From Candidatus Moranbacteria bacterium UBA4824 (lineage in GTDB: Bacteria > Patescibacteriota > Minisyncoccia > Moranbacterales > UBA2206), in contig DHFM01000052.1 in assembly GCA_002400405.1 (NCBI GenBank), forward strand, positions 1-38,216: a stretch of DNA of 38,216 nt, in the 5' to 3' direction. The notes below the pieces were generated by a model. That model was given only the letters and a program-made list of their open reading frames with translations. It searched no databases and was not told the origin of the DNA. The position numbers were made by a program, and so were the translations under genes. Positions 1 through 6,466 of the stretch are shown piece by piece (positions within the stretch are counted from its first letter, which is position 1; each line of letters begins with the position of its first letter).

Positions 1-21
1 TCTAGTCTAGAGCCTTAAAAA

Positions 22-475
22 TTATACTAATTGACCTAATTTCTAATTGTTCTAAATAAATCCCAATTTCAAAAATTATTTTTTCTTAAGCTTATTATTA
101 ATAGCATTAAATATAAGATTCAATTCTTTTGCTTCTTTCCACAAAATCCTAGCTTCTTCTTTTATTTCAATTTCTGCTATAACTAGCATCCTTAGCCAAT
201 GCTTACATTCTCTAGATTCTTTTTTGCATATACCTATTTTATGTTTAAAATCTTTTCCTGATTCGGCATCATCAGCTTCACTATAATTAGCCCCAACACT
301 AGTACCGGCCCTAACGAGCTGTGAAATCATTGGATTAGTTATTATATTTCGAGGAATTTTTTTACAAAATATAATTATGTTCTCACCAAATTTAGCAGTT
401 CTTTCCTCCAAATCATAAATCCTATTACTCATTTGTAGTTTTTAGACTAATTAGAAATTAGAATAATTAGAAATT
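22..475 (-). mobile_element. Inverted-repeat-flanked unit carrying a four-helix-bundle gene
   Basis: The small ORF at 76-432 is flanked by inverted AT-rich repeats at about 22-60 and 440-475. Both are built from 7-nt units of the TTAGAAA/TTTCTAA type, and the core CTAATTTCTAATT occurs in opposite orientations on the two sides. The right edge touches the stop codon of the phosphomannomutase gene (474-476). The layout resembles the GIY-YIG element at 6175-6466: one small gene between inverted repeats, placed right behind a stop codon. That the unit moves is inference; no target duplication was identified. Confidence 0.45.
76..432 (-). CDS. Four-helix-bundle protein (TIGR02436 / 23S rRNA intervening-sequence protein family)
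   Basis: This 118-residue protein is rich in charged helical segments and has the family pattern: an N-terminal helix, then SQLVRAGTSVGANYSEAD at about residues 38-55, then KDFKHKIGICKKESRECKHW at about 60-79, and a C-terminal lysine-rich helix. Family members form small helical bundles and are found in 23S rRNA intervening sequences and as scattered genomic copies; some relate to the Avd accessory protein of diversity-generating retroelements. Its molecular function is not established. It starts at ATG 432, 41 bp behind the pmm stop codon, between inverted repeats. Family assignment is by recognition of the conserved motif. Confidence 0.85.
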   Translation of the reverse strand: MSNRIYDLEERTAKFGENIIIFCKKIPRNIITNPMISQLVRAGTSVGANYSEADDAESGKDFKHKIGICKKESRECKHWLRMLVIAEIEIKEEARILWKEAKELNLIFNAINNKLKKK

Positions 476-1823
476 ATTTTCTTATCATCCCTAAAACTTC
501 CTCCCTCTTCTTCTCCATCATCTCCTCTGTCTTAGCTTCAAGATTTAGGCGAAGCACTGGTTCAGTATTGGAAGCGCGAACGCTAAACCACCAATCAGGA
601 AAATCAATTCTAATTCCATCCATTTTATCCAATTGTCCATCCGCATATTTTTCTTTTAGTTTTTCCATTACCACATTCTTATCCGCCACTTCGGAATTTA
701 TTTCTCCAGAGTGAAAATATCTTTTGAGATCTGCCACAAGCTCTGACATTTTCTGACCATTTTCGTTCATTAGATTAAGTAACATCAAAACTGCCAGCGT
801 GGCCATTTCAGCTTTGGAATTAGCTTCGAAAAAATAGTGACCAGAAAGTTCACCGGCAAAAATTGCCCCCTGCTCTCGCATTTGTTTTTTAATGAGAGAA
901 TGTCCCACTCGACAACGATTTACTTTTCCGCCTGCTTCTTCAATTACTTCTTTGACTGCATTGGAACTGCGAAGATCCATAAGAATGAGACTGCCAGGAT
1001 TTTTTTTGAGAACTTCCTTAGCTAAAAGGGCAATCATATAATCCATTGGCACTACCCCCCCTTTTTCATCTACAAAACCCACTCGATCCGCATCACCATC
1101 ATAAGAAATTCCCAAATCGGCATTTTTTTCTAAAACTGTTTTTTGTAAAGCTTCCAAAGTTTCAACTTTCAAAGGATTAGCTTCATGATTAGGAAAATTT
1201 CCATCCAGTTCAGAAAATAGATATTCGACTTCCAAATTTTCTGGAAATTTTTCAAACACTCCCTTCTCTACTGCTCCCATGCCATTACCAAAGTCAACTA
1301 TGATTTTCTTTTTAGCAAAATTTTTGTTAAAAAATCCCGCCGTATAATCAATATATTGATTTTTGATTTCAAAATTTTCTTCAACTTTTCCTTTGTTTTC
1401 GGCGTCAACAAATTCACCTTTTATGGCCAACTCTTTTATTTCCTCCATTCCGCTTCCCTCTCCAATCGGCACCGCACCTTTCCAGCAAAATTTCATTCCA
1501 TTATACTGCGCCGGATTGTGCGAAGCTGTGATGATAACCGCCGCATCCACCTCCATCTTCCAAGAAGAAAAATAAATCATCGGAGTTGAAACCAATCCAA
1601 TCTTCACCACGTCTGCTCCCTGATCAGCTATCCCTTTCACCAAAGCCTCTTCCATTTCAGGTGAAGATACACGCATATCGCTTCCCACTGCAATTTTTTT
1701 GGCCTTGGTAAATGTCACCAAGGCTCGACCGATATTATAAGCTGTTTCGCCATTTATCTCTGACGGATAAAGCCCACGAATGTCATAGGCTTTGAAAATT
1801 TTAGGATTTATTGCTTGTTTCAT
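474..1823 (-). CDS. manB: Phosphomannomutase/phosphoglucomutase
   Basis: This 449-residue alpha-D-phosphohexomutase interconverts hexose 1- and 6-phosphates in the cytoplasm and feeds sugar-nucleotide synthesis. All four family motifs are visible: TASHNP with the phosphoserine at residue 101, the metal-binding DGDADR at 242-247, the sugar-binding GELSGH at 324-329, and the phosphate-binding RASNTEP at 416-422. Length is normal for the bacterial PMM/PGM family, so no truncation is suspected. It starts at ATG 1823 behind a short leader and its own promoter, divergent from the HypF-like gene. It may work with the galT and glycosyltransferase genes of this window. Mannose versus glucose preference cannot be read from the sequence. 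Confidence 0.93.
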   Translation of the reverse strand: MKQAINPKIFKAYDIRGLYPSEINGETAYNIGRALVTFTKAKKIAVGSDMRVSSPEMEEALVKGIADQGADVVKIGLVSTPMIYFSSWKMEVDAAVIITASHNPAQYNGMKFCWKGAVPIGEGSGMEEIKELAIKGEFVDAENKGKVEENFEIKNQYIDYTAGFFNKNFAKKKIIVDFGNGMGAVEKGVFEKFPENLEVEYLFSELDGNFPNHEANPLKVETLEALQKTVLEKNADLGISYDGDADRVGFVDEKGGVVPMDYMIALLAKEVLKKNPGSLILMDLRSSNAVKEVIEEAGGKVNRCRVGHSLIKKQMREQGAIFAGELSGHYFFEANSKAEMATLAVLMLLNLMNENGQKMSELVADLKRYFHSGEINSEVADKNVVMEKLKEKYADGQLDKMDGIRIDFPDWWFSVRASNTEPVLRLNLEAKTEEMMEKKREEVLGMIRK

Positions 1824-1849
1824 AGTTATAATTTAGTATTTATGCCTAT

Positions 1850-1878
1850 ATAATAGCATATCTTGAGTAATTTTTGAA
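1850..1878 (-). promoter_or_regulatory. Promoter of the phosphomannomutase gene (extended -10)
   Basis: On the minus strand, TTCAAA (1878-1873) is followed after 17 bp by TATTAT (1855-1850). A TG one base upstream of the -10 makes an extended -10, TGCTATTAT. The predicted start is near 1843, giving a leader of about 20 nt. It lies back to back with the HypF-like promoter, so the two genes share a short divergent control region. Confidence 0.6.
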
Positions 1879-1884
1879 TTATTA

Positions 1885-1913
1885 TTACGAATATGTATAT
1901 AAAATGCTATAAT
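1885..1913 (+). promoter_or_regulatory. Promoter of the HypF-like gene, probably giving a leaderless mRNA
   Basis: An extended -10 TGCTATAAT (1905-1913) with TATAAT at 1908-1913 has a partial -35 TTACGA (1885-1890) 17 bp upstream. The expected transcription start, about 7 bp downstream, falls on or beside the A of ATG 1920. An upstream in-frame ATG at 1893 lies inside this promoter, so it is unlikely to be the real start. Confidence 0.6.
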
Positions 1914-1919
1914 TTAACT

Positions 1920-3251
1920 ATGGAAACTTTCATTTTGCCTTACAAGAAAAAACTTATCTTTCTCGCTCTCGGCGCTGAATCCGCTGGGAATTTTTCTGTT
2001 TTTAATAATGGAAAGATTTATTTTTCTGAAAACTTCGACGACCTCTTAGAAGAAAATAATTGGATAAAATATCAAGCATCAATTTTAAAATATTTGAGAG
2101 ATAATAAAATTAAGCCACAAATTATCTTAACTGATCTTCATCCCCTTTTCAAAACTACTCTTTGGGGAGAAAAGCTCGCCAAAAAATTTAGCGCCAAATT
2201 TGTTCAAGTCCAACATCACCACGCTCACATTTTCTCCGCCATTGGAGACAAAATTTTGCATAATGCTTCCTACTTACTACCTCCTACTTTCTACGGTATT
2301 ACTATGGACGGAACTGGTCTTGGAACGGATGAAAAAATTTGGGGAGGAGAGACTTTCAAAGTAGTAAGTAGCAAGAATAAAGTAGAAAGCATTGAAAGAA
2401 TTGGATATTTGGAAAATCAGGTTATGATTGGTGGGGATTTAGCAATAAAAGAACCTGCTAGAATGCTAATAAGTATTTTATATAAAGTTTTTTCTAATTC
2501 CTCCTCTCCCTTTGGGAGAGGATGTCGCGTACTCGCGACAGGAGAGGGTACAAGCAAAATACAACACAAAAAACTTATCTATAATTTCGTCAAAAAATAT
2601 TATACCAAAAACGAATTTGAACTTATCTACAATCAGCTTCAACAAAATTTCAACTGCCTCGAAACTTCTAGCACTGGGAGAGTTTTGGATGCTGTTTCAT
2701 TTTTATTGGGTTTTTGTGAAAACAAAAGAAATTACAAACACGAGCCAATCGATCTCTTGGAAAAAAATTCGACTAAGCCTTATTCTGAATTAAAACCAAG
2801 AATAATAATTTCAGAAAATAAATATGTCCTAGATACTACCTACTTATTTAATTACATAATTAAATACTTACACAAAAGAGATAAGTATCGCCTCACCACC
2901 ACCGCCCAACTTTATATTGCGGAAGGATTATATGAAATAGTAAAATTATCTTGTCATCCTGAGCGAAGTCCGTACTCGGACGAAGTCGAAGCCTGCCTGC
3001 CGGCGAGGCAGGGATCTACTAAATATTATAACCAACCAAACTACAACGCAGATTCTTCGACTTCCCCTTCGACTCGTTGCACTCGCTCAGGGTTCGCTCA
3101 GAATGACATATTTATCGCTGGTGGCTTAGCTAATAATAAAATAATTTCCGATTTTTTTATTTCTAAAGGCGCTTACGCTTCCAAGATAATCCCCCTCGGC
3201 GACGCCGGACTTTCTTTCGGGCAAATTATTTATTATCTTTTGCAAAAATAA
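1920..3251 (+). CDS. hypF: HypF C-terminal-type carbamoyltransferase (Kae1-like domain only)
   Basis: This 443-residue protein matches the C-terminal Kae1/TsaD-like half of HypF, which delivers the carbamoyl group to HypE for making the CN ligands of [NiFe] hydrogenase. Family landmarks are VQHHHAHI, MDGTGLGTDEKIWGGE, GGDLAIKEPARM, TGRVLDAVSFLLG, IAGGLANN and GDAGLSFGQ. The acylphosphatase, zinc-finger and YrdC-like domains that occupy the first half of standard HypF (about 750 residues) are missing and are not encoded nearby. Two stretches look like in-frame repeat insertions: residues encoded at about 2500-2550 and 2952-3109. ATG 1920 is chosen over 1893 because the -10 box overlaps the earlier start. 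It is on the opposite strand from hypC, hypD and hypE. Confidence 0.85.
   Translation: METFILPYKKKLIFLALGAESAGNFSVFNNGKIYFSENFDDLLEENNWIKYQASILKYLRDNKIKPQIILTDLHPLFKTTLWGEKLAKKFSAKFVQVQHHHAHIFSAIGDKILHNASYLLPPTFYGITMDGTGLGTDEKIWGGETFKVVSSKNKVESIERIGYLENQVMIGGDLAIKEPARMLISILYKVFSNSSSPFGRGCRVLATGEGTSKIQHKKLIYNFVKKYYTKNEFELIYNQLQQNFNCLETSSTGRVLDAVSFLLGFCENKRNYKHEPIDLLEKNSTKPYSELKPRIIISENKYVLDTTYLFNYIIKYLHKRDKYRLTTTAQLYIAEGLYEIVKLSCHPERSPYSDEVEACLPARQGSTKYYNQPNYNADSSTSPSTRCTRSGFAQNDIFIAGGLANNKIISDFFISKGAYASKIIPLGDAGLSFGQIIYYLLQK
2500..2550. repeat. In-frame double-palindrome insertion in the HypF-like gene
   Basis: Two adjoining palindromes (CCTCTCCCTTTGGGAGAGG at 2503-2521 and TGTCGCGTACTCGCGACA at 2523-2540) plus GGAGAGGG (2541-2548) sit inside the coding frame. 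They encode a Ser/Pro/Gly/Arg-rich stretch that fits no conserved HypF block. They lie between the region of the GGDLAIKEPARM motif and the next helical segment, and keep the frame open. Confidence 0.65.
2952..3109. repeat. In-frame TGTCATCCT-type repeat insertion in the HypF-like gene
   Basis: The stretch begins TGTCATCCTGAGCG and ends with the near-complement CGCTCAGAATGACA (13 of 14 positions match). Inside it is a second GC-rich palindrome built on GCCTGCCTGCCGGC (from 2991). It is translated in frame as a low-complexity stretch with no counterpart in HypF, just before the conserved IAGGLANN motif. The same end sequences occur at 5911-5979 and 14800-14907. Confidence 0.7.
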
Positions 3252-3309
3252 AAGCCCCATACGATTTTGTAGAGGCTCCGGATTGTATTCGCCCAATCTG
3301 GTAGGCTTT
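3250..3309. other. Structured intergenic segment (nested inverted repeats)
   Basis: AAAAGCC at 3249-3255 pairs with GGCTTTT near 3303-3309. Inside, CCGGATTG can pair with CAATCTGG around an 8-nt loop, and AGCC can pair with GGCT around the left arm. It follows the HypF-like stop codon by a few bases. It may be part of the 3' UTR, a repeat or a small structured RNA. I do not recognise it as a known RNA family. Confidence 0.35.
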
Positions 3310-3333
3310 TGTGGCGAGCTTGCCACCTTTTTG
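3310..3333 (+). terminator. Rho-independent-type terminator of the HypF-like gene
   Basis: The palindrome GTGGCGAGCTTGCCAC is followed by CTTTTTGG on the plus strand, about 60 bp behind the HypF-like stop codon. The stem is GC-rich and the T-run is short (5). No gene downstream on this strand would need it as a leader. Confidence 0.55.
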
Positions 3334-3363
3334 GAAAAATAATAACCATATACTAAATCGGAA

Positions 3364-3777
3364 TTAAACTAATTCCAATTCGAGATCGGTCATGAGATTT
3401 ATAAGAAAATCCGTACCTTTTTGACCAACGCCAAATGGATTTCCAATGATCCTTTTTTGAATTTGATGTTTTTCAAAATTAATTAATGACAATTTAATAT
3501 TTTTATCCAATAGGCATGAAATTATAAAAGTTCTTTTAACTTCCATTTCGCTTATAATTCCTTTGGTCTTTTTTCTGGATTTATCAATATCTTCAAAATT
3601 GGTGTCCGTTATTAATTTTGTAAATAAATCACCGACACGATGTTCATTTTTCTCAATCAGATCTATCATCTGACTCAAATTAAAATTATTAGATAGATAA
3701 ACCCAATCAATGTTATTCCTAAAAAAAGACGCCACTGCGTGAGCTTGCTGAACCGTAATTCCTATTCCCATAATCAC
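3364..3777 (-). CDS. Hypothetical protein behind hypE
   Basis: I do not recognise this 137-residue protein. It has a hydrophobic N-terminal segment (GIGITVQQAHAVASFF), mixed alpha/beta composition, no cysteines arranged for metal binding and no signal peptide. A GTG start at 3777 is preferred because GGAGG lies 7 nt upstream (3785-3789). The in-frame ATG at 3771 is 13 nt from that site, but the family is unknown, so either could be used. It lies 67 bp downstream of hypE on the same strand and could be the last gene of the hydrogenase-maturation unit. Co-orientation is the only argument for a related role. Confidence 0.6.
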   Translation of the reverse strand: MIMGIGITVQQAHAVASFFRNNIDWVYLSNNFNLSQMIDLIEKNEHRVGDLFTKLITDTNFEDIDKSRKKTKGIISEMEVKRTFIISCLLDKNIKLSLINFEKHQIQKRIIGNPFGVGQKGTDFLINLMTDLELELV

Positions 3778-3844
3778 TTTAATTCCTCCAAGTTTAATTC
3801 CCGCGTTAGGTTAAATTTATTTTAATTTTAAAAGAGCTATTGCT

Positions 3845-4855
3845 CTAGCAAATTCTTGGGATAAGTTTTCCCCTCGGCACTTCAATTTTTTTGACAGCGC
3901 CAATTTTGGTTTTCAGCCAAACTTCTTTCCCGTTTTGCACTTCTCCGACAATTCTAGCAGATTTATTATATTTTTTCAAAATTTCAATAACTTTTTTAGA
4001 ATTTTTTTTCGCCACTGTCGCTACAAACCTTCCCTCAGACGGGAAAGAAAAAAAATCAATGCCAAGTAGTTCTGAAATAGCCATGGTTTCTTTTTTAAAT
4101 GGCAAAGTTTTTTCATCCAGTACAAATTTAGTTTTGGATTTTTGGGCCATTTCATTGAGCACCGCAGACAGTCCACCGCGCGTTGGATCTTTGCAGGAAG
4201 TTAGATATTTTGAGACTGCTTGAATTTCCTGCAGGAGTGGCTGGCAATCACTTTTTATTTTTGTTTGGTAGTTAAACCTCTTAGCCAAAAGCGCCACAGC
4301 ATGTTCGCCCAAATCACCAGAAACGATTATGTCATCGCCGACCTTTGCGCCGTCATTAGAAATTATTTTAGAAGCAAGCCCTACTCCAGAAGTAGTAATT
4401 TCAATTTTGTCGATTTTTCCTTTTTCCGTCACCTTAGTGTCCCCTGTCACAATCGGCACGCCCGTAATTTTTGAAACATTTTGAATGGAATTTATTATTT
4501 TCTCTAAGTCACTTTCCAAAAATCCCTCCTCAATCACAATACTTAGTGACAATCCAATTGGCTTAGCTCCCATCACCGACAAATCATTTAGTGTTCCACA
4601 AATCGCAATCTTTCCAATATCTCCACCAGAGAAAAACAGTGGGTCAACAATAAAAGCGTCTGTGGTAAATACTAATTTATTGCACCCCGTAGAGACGCAA
4701 AATTTTGCGTCTCTACCTAAATCGTAGATTGCCCCATCATCCTTAGTGTTCTTCCACTTCCCTTTCACGCTCAAAATTTTCCTTATATTTCCAATAAGTT
4801 CTTCTGATTTTTTTCCGCCTCCGCCCATTTCCAATTCGATTATTTTATTTTTCAT
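3845..4855 (-). CDS. hypE: Hydrogenase maturation protein HypE
   Basis: HypE takes a carbamoyl group from HypF on its C-terminal cysteine and dehydrates it with ATP to a thiocyanate, the source of the CN ligands of [NiFe] hydrogenase. The protein is 336 residues from ATG 4855 and ends in the diagnostic Pro-Arg-Ile-Cys, so the reactive cysteine is intact. The N-terminal GGGGK, the TGDTKV segment, and the C-terminal DPTRGGL and FPSEGR blocks fit the PurM-like family. The longer reading frame to 4975 only overlaps hypD and lacks family similarity. The hypD stop is 4 nt upstream, suggesting coupled translation. A 28-bp perfect palindrome (4689-4716) is inserted in frame after the ATP-binding DDGAIYDL segment. 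Confidence 0.93.
   Translation of the reverse strand: MKNKIIELEMGGGGKKSEELIGNIRKILSVKGKWKNTKDDGAIYDLGRDAKFCVSTGCNKLVFTTDAFIVDPLFFSGGDIGKIAICGTLNDLSVMGAKPIGLSLSIVIEEGFLESDLEKIINSIQNVSKITGVPIVTGDTKVTEKGKIDKIEITTSGVGLASKIISNDGAKVGDDIIVSGDLGEHAVALLAKRFNYQTKIKSDCQPLLQEIQAVSKYLTSCKDPTRGGLSAVLNEMAQKSKTKFVLDEKTLPFKKETMAISELLGIDFFSFPSEGRFVATVAKKNSKKVIEILKKYNKSARIVGEVQNGKEVWLKTKIGAVKKIEVPRGKLIPRIC
4689..4716. repeat. 28-bp perfect palindrome inserted in frame in hypE
   Basis: GTAGAGACGC, eight A/T bases and GCGTCTCTAC form a perfect 28-bp palindrome. Together with flanking bases it encodes roughly GRDAKFCVST, which separates two normally close HypE segments (DDGAIYDL and NKLVFTTDAF). The ends (GTAGRGAC and GTCYCTAC) match the 28-bp palindrome in the NuoF-like gene and part of the fusA terminator. 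Confidence 0.75.
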
Positions 4856-4859
4856 AATT

Positions 4860-5894
4860 TTATTCAGTGAAACGAAAATTAATATTACATGACCCTTCCC
4901 TCGAAACCATACAAGCGCCCTGTGGATTATCCGGTGTGCAAACTTTTCCAAACAATGGACACTGCTTTGATTCAATTAGCCCTTGCAAAACTTCTCCGCA
5001 ACGACAGGCGCTTTTCCTGGGTTTAATCTCTTTTTTTATTTTTGCAATTAATTCTTTATGAATAAATTCAGCATCGATATTTTGATATTTTTTTCGAATT
5101 TTCAATCCGGAATTTTTAATCTCTCCCAATCCTCTCCAGGAAGCGTTTCTTATTTCAAAAACTTCCGAGATTATTTTTTGCGCTTTTTTATTACCTGTCT
5201 TTTTCACCAGACTTATATATTCATTTTCTACCTTTTTTTCTCCGGTAATTATTTGTTCTAGGAGCATTTCAATCGCCAAGAGAACATCCTCCGCGCTAAA
5301 TCCAGCCACTACTTGCGGGATTTTGAATTTTTCATAAGCTTTCATTCCGATAATGGCGCTCACATGCCCAGGATTGATAAAACCATTAATTCTAATTTTA
5401 TTATTTTCTAGTAGTGCCTCCATCGCCGGCGGAAAAAGTTTGTGTGAAGAGAAAACTGTAAGACCCTGTTGAATCCCCCAAGCCGTCATTACAGTTGTTG
5501 TTTCAAAACCAATTCCCCAAAAAACCAAATTAGGAATTTTTCTGGAAAGTTCCAGCGCTTCAGCCACATCATAAACAATGAAAATTTGTGCGCCCTTTTG
5601 CCGAGCATTTTCCAAGCTCCCTAAACTTCCTGGGATATTAGTGGCGTCGCCATAACAAGCAATCGGAATTCCTGAAAGCGCCAATCCCGCTACCACATCA
5701 ATTTCACCTTGATCCGTCACGCAAACTGGACAACCAGGACCAGTGATGAGTTTGATATTTTCTGGTAAAATATTTTTTATTCCGTGTTTGGCAATCGCTT
5801 CACTATGCGTCCCGCAAAGTTCCATAAATCGAAGTGGCCGATTTATTATTCGTACCTTTTCTTGAATGTTTTTCAAAATCTTTTTATATTCCAT
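4860..5894 (-). CDS. hypD: Hydrogenase maturation protein HypD
   Basis: HypD is the [4Fe-4S] scaffold protein that, with HypC, assembles the Fe(CN)2CO unit of [NiFe] hydrogenase. At 344 residues it is slightly shorter than typical (about 370). The key motifs are present: CGTH at 27-30, GPGCPVC at 52-58, a central GIGFETTT and NPGHVSAI, and a C-terminal cysteine-rich region with CRCGEVLQG, CPLFGKVC and CMVSREGSC, which carries the cluster ligands. It starts at ATG 5894 and is followed by hypE after 4 nt. Upstream hypC is 74 bp away, separated by a palindromic repeat. No key residue appears lost. Confidence 0.95.
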   Translation of the reverse strand: MEYKKILKNIQEKVRIINRPLRFMELCGTHSEAIAKHGIKNILPENIKLITGPGCPVCVTDQGEIDVVAGLALSGIPIACYGDATNIPGSLGSLENARQKGAQIFIVYDVAEALELSRKIPNLVFWGIGFETTTVMTAWGIQQGLTVFSSHKLFPPAMEALLENNKIRINGFINPGHVSAIIGMKAYEKFKIPQVVAGFSAEDVLLAIEMLLEQIITGEKKVENEYISLVKKTGNKKAQKIISEVFEIRNASWRGLGEIKNSGLKIRKKYQNIDAEFIHKELIAKIKKEIKPRKSACRCGEVLQGLIESKQCPLFGKVCTPDNPQGACMVSREGSCNINFRFTE

Positions 5895-5910
5895 AGTTAC
5901 AATAAATTGG

Positions 5911-5979
5911 TGTCATGCTGAATTTATTTCAGCATCTGGTTTTTTACACATAAGATCCTGAAACGAGTTCAGGATGACA
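5911..5979. repeat. TGTCATxCTGAA-type palindromic repeat at the hypC 3' end
   Basis: TGTCATGCTGAA at the left end pairs with TTCAGGATGACA at the right end, with internal hairpins GCTGAATTTATTTCAGC and TCCTGAAACGAGTTCAGGA. The repeat overlaps the last codons of hypC: its TGTCATCCTGA reads as the final Ser-Ser and TGA stop (5969-5971). Related ends occur at 2952-3109 and 14800-14907. Confidence 0.75.
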
Positions 5980-6172
5980 AAAGATAAGTTTCAATTTCTC
6001 TCACATTATCTTTCCCCATTTTTTCAATCGCAAAACCAGCGTGCACCATCACATAATCTCCAACCTTAACATCCACAATACTAATATTTATTTCTTTTTT
6101 GACGCCTTGAAAATCAACTTCGGCTAGTTGATTTTTTATTTTTATAATTTTTCCTGGGATTGCTAAACACAT
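5969..6172 (-). CDS. hypC: Hydrogenase maturation chaperone HypC
   Basis: HypC carries the iron precursor with HypD and delivers it to the hydrogenase large subunit. This 67-residue protein begins with the invariant MCLAIPGK, whose Cys2 is essential. It has the beta-barrel core with FQGVKKEINI and VGDYVMVHAGFAI, and it ends at normal length. The last residues and stop codon are supplied by the adjoining palindromic repeat. The ATG at 6172 directly abuts the stop codon of the GIY-YIG ORF (6173), so an inserted element separates hypC from the HoxU-like gene that presumably preceded it. Confidence 0.95.
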   Translation of the reverse strand: MCLAIPGKIIKIKNQLAEVDFQGVKKEINISIVDVKVGDYVMVHAGFAIEKMGKDNVREIETYLLSS

Positions 6173-6427
6173 TTACCCTATTAAGTAAGATTTGAGCCTA
6201 CTTTTTATATATCGCTTGCCGTAAATAGTTTTTAGATACTTTTCTCTTTTAGTAGCATCTTGTTGATTTAGGCAAGCTTCATAATATATAAGGCTTAGTG
6301 GTGTTCTATTTTTCGTAGAAAGCACTAGCCCCTTGTTATGTTGCTCAAATCTTAATTTTAAATTTTTAGTATAACCTACATAATTTTTGTCATCTTTTTT
6401 ACTTTTCAAAACATAGACATACTGCAT
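6173..6427 (-). CDS. Small GIY-YIG endonuclease-domain protein (UPF0213 type)
   Basis: This 84-residue protein consists of a single GIY-YIG nuclease domain: YVYVLKSKKDDKNYVGYT at residues 3-20 gives the two beta strands of the signature, followed by LRFEQHNKG and KREKYLKTIYGKRYIKS near the C-terminus. The catalytic arginine (LRFEQHN) is present and a C-terminal acidic residue is plausible (KREKYLK). The family is the stand-alone YhbQ/UPF0213 group, whose roles are poorly known. The gene is wholly within a 292-bp element with 14-bp terminal inverted repeats, and the stop codon overlaps one repeat. The element splits a hydrogenase operon, which argues for recent arrival. Confidence 0.92.
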   Translation of the reverse strand: MQYVYVLKSKKDDKNYVGYTKNLKLRFEQHNKGLVLSTKNRTPLSLIYYEACLNQQDATKREKYLKTIYGKRYIKSRLKSYLIG

Positions 6428-6466
6428 GCAAATTTGGCTAAAAATTTAAAATTTACTTAATAGGGT
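6175..6466 (-). mobile_element. GIY-YIG gene element with 14-bp terminal inverted repeats
   Basis: ACCCTATTAAGTAA (6175-6188) and its perfect complement TTACTTAATAGGGT (6453-6466) bound a 292-bp unit whose only gene is the small GIY-YIG ORF. The right repeat supplies the last codons (His-Pro-Ile-Lys) and TAA stop of the upstream HoxU-like gene; the left one overlaps the stop of the GIY-YIG gene. A related, gene-less unit with ACCCTGTTAAATAA ends is at 12893-13035. Mobility is inferred from this second copy and from its position within an operon. Confidence 0.75.

Noticed and set aside
3126..3326. Minus-strand frame across the HypF-like gene end
   Set aside because: It spans the terminator and structured segment and is antisense to the conserved GDAGLSFGQ codons.
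4856..4975. Longer HypE frame with about 40 extra N-terminal residues
   Set aside because: It overlaps the hypD 3' end and its residues do not fit HypE; ATG 4855, 4 nt behind the hypD stop, gives the usual N-terminus.
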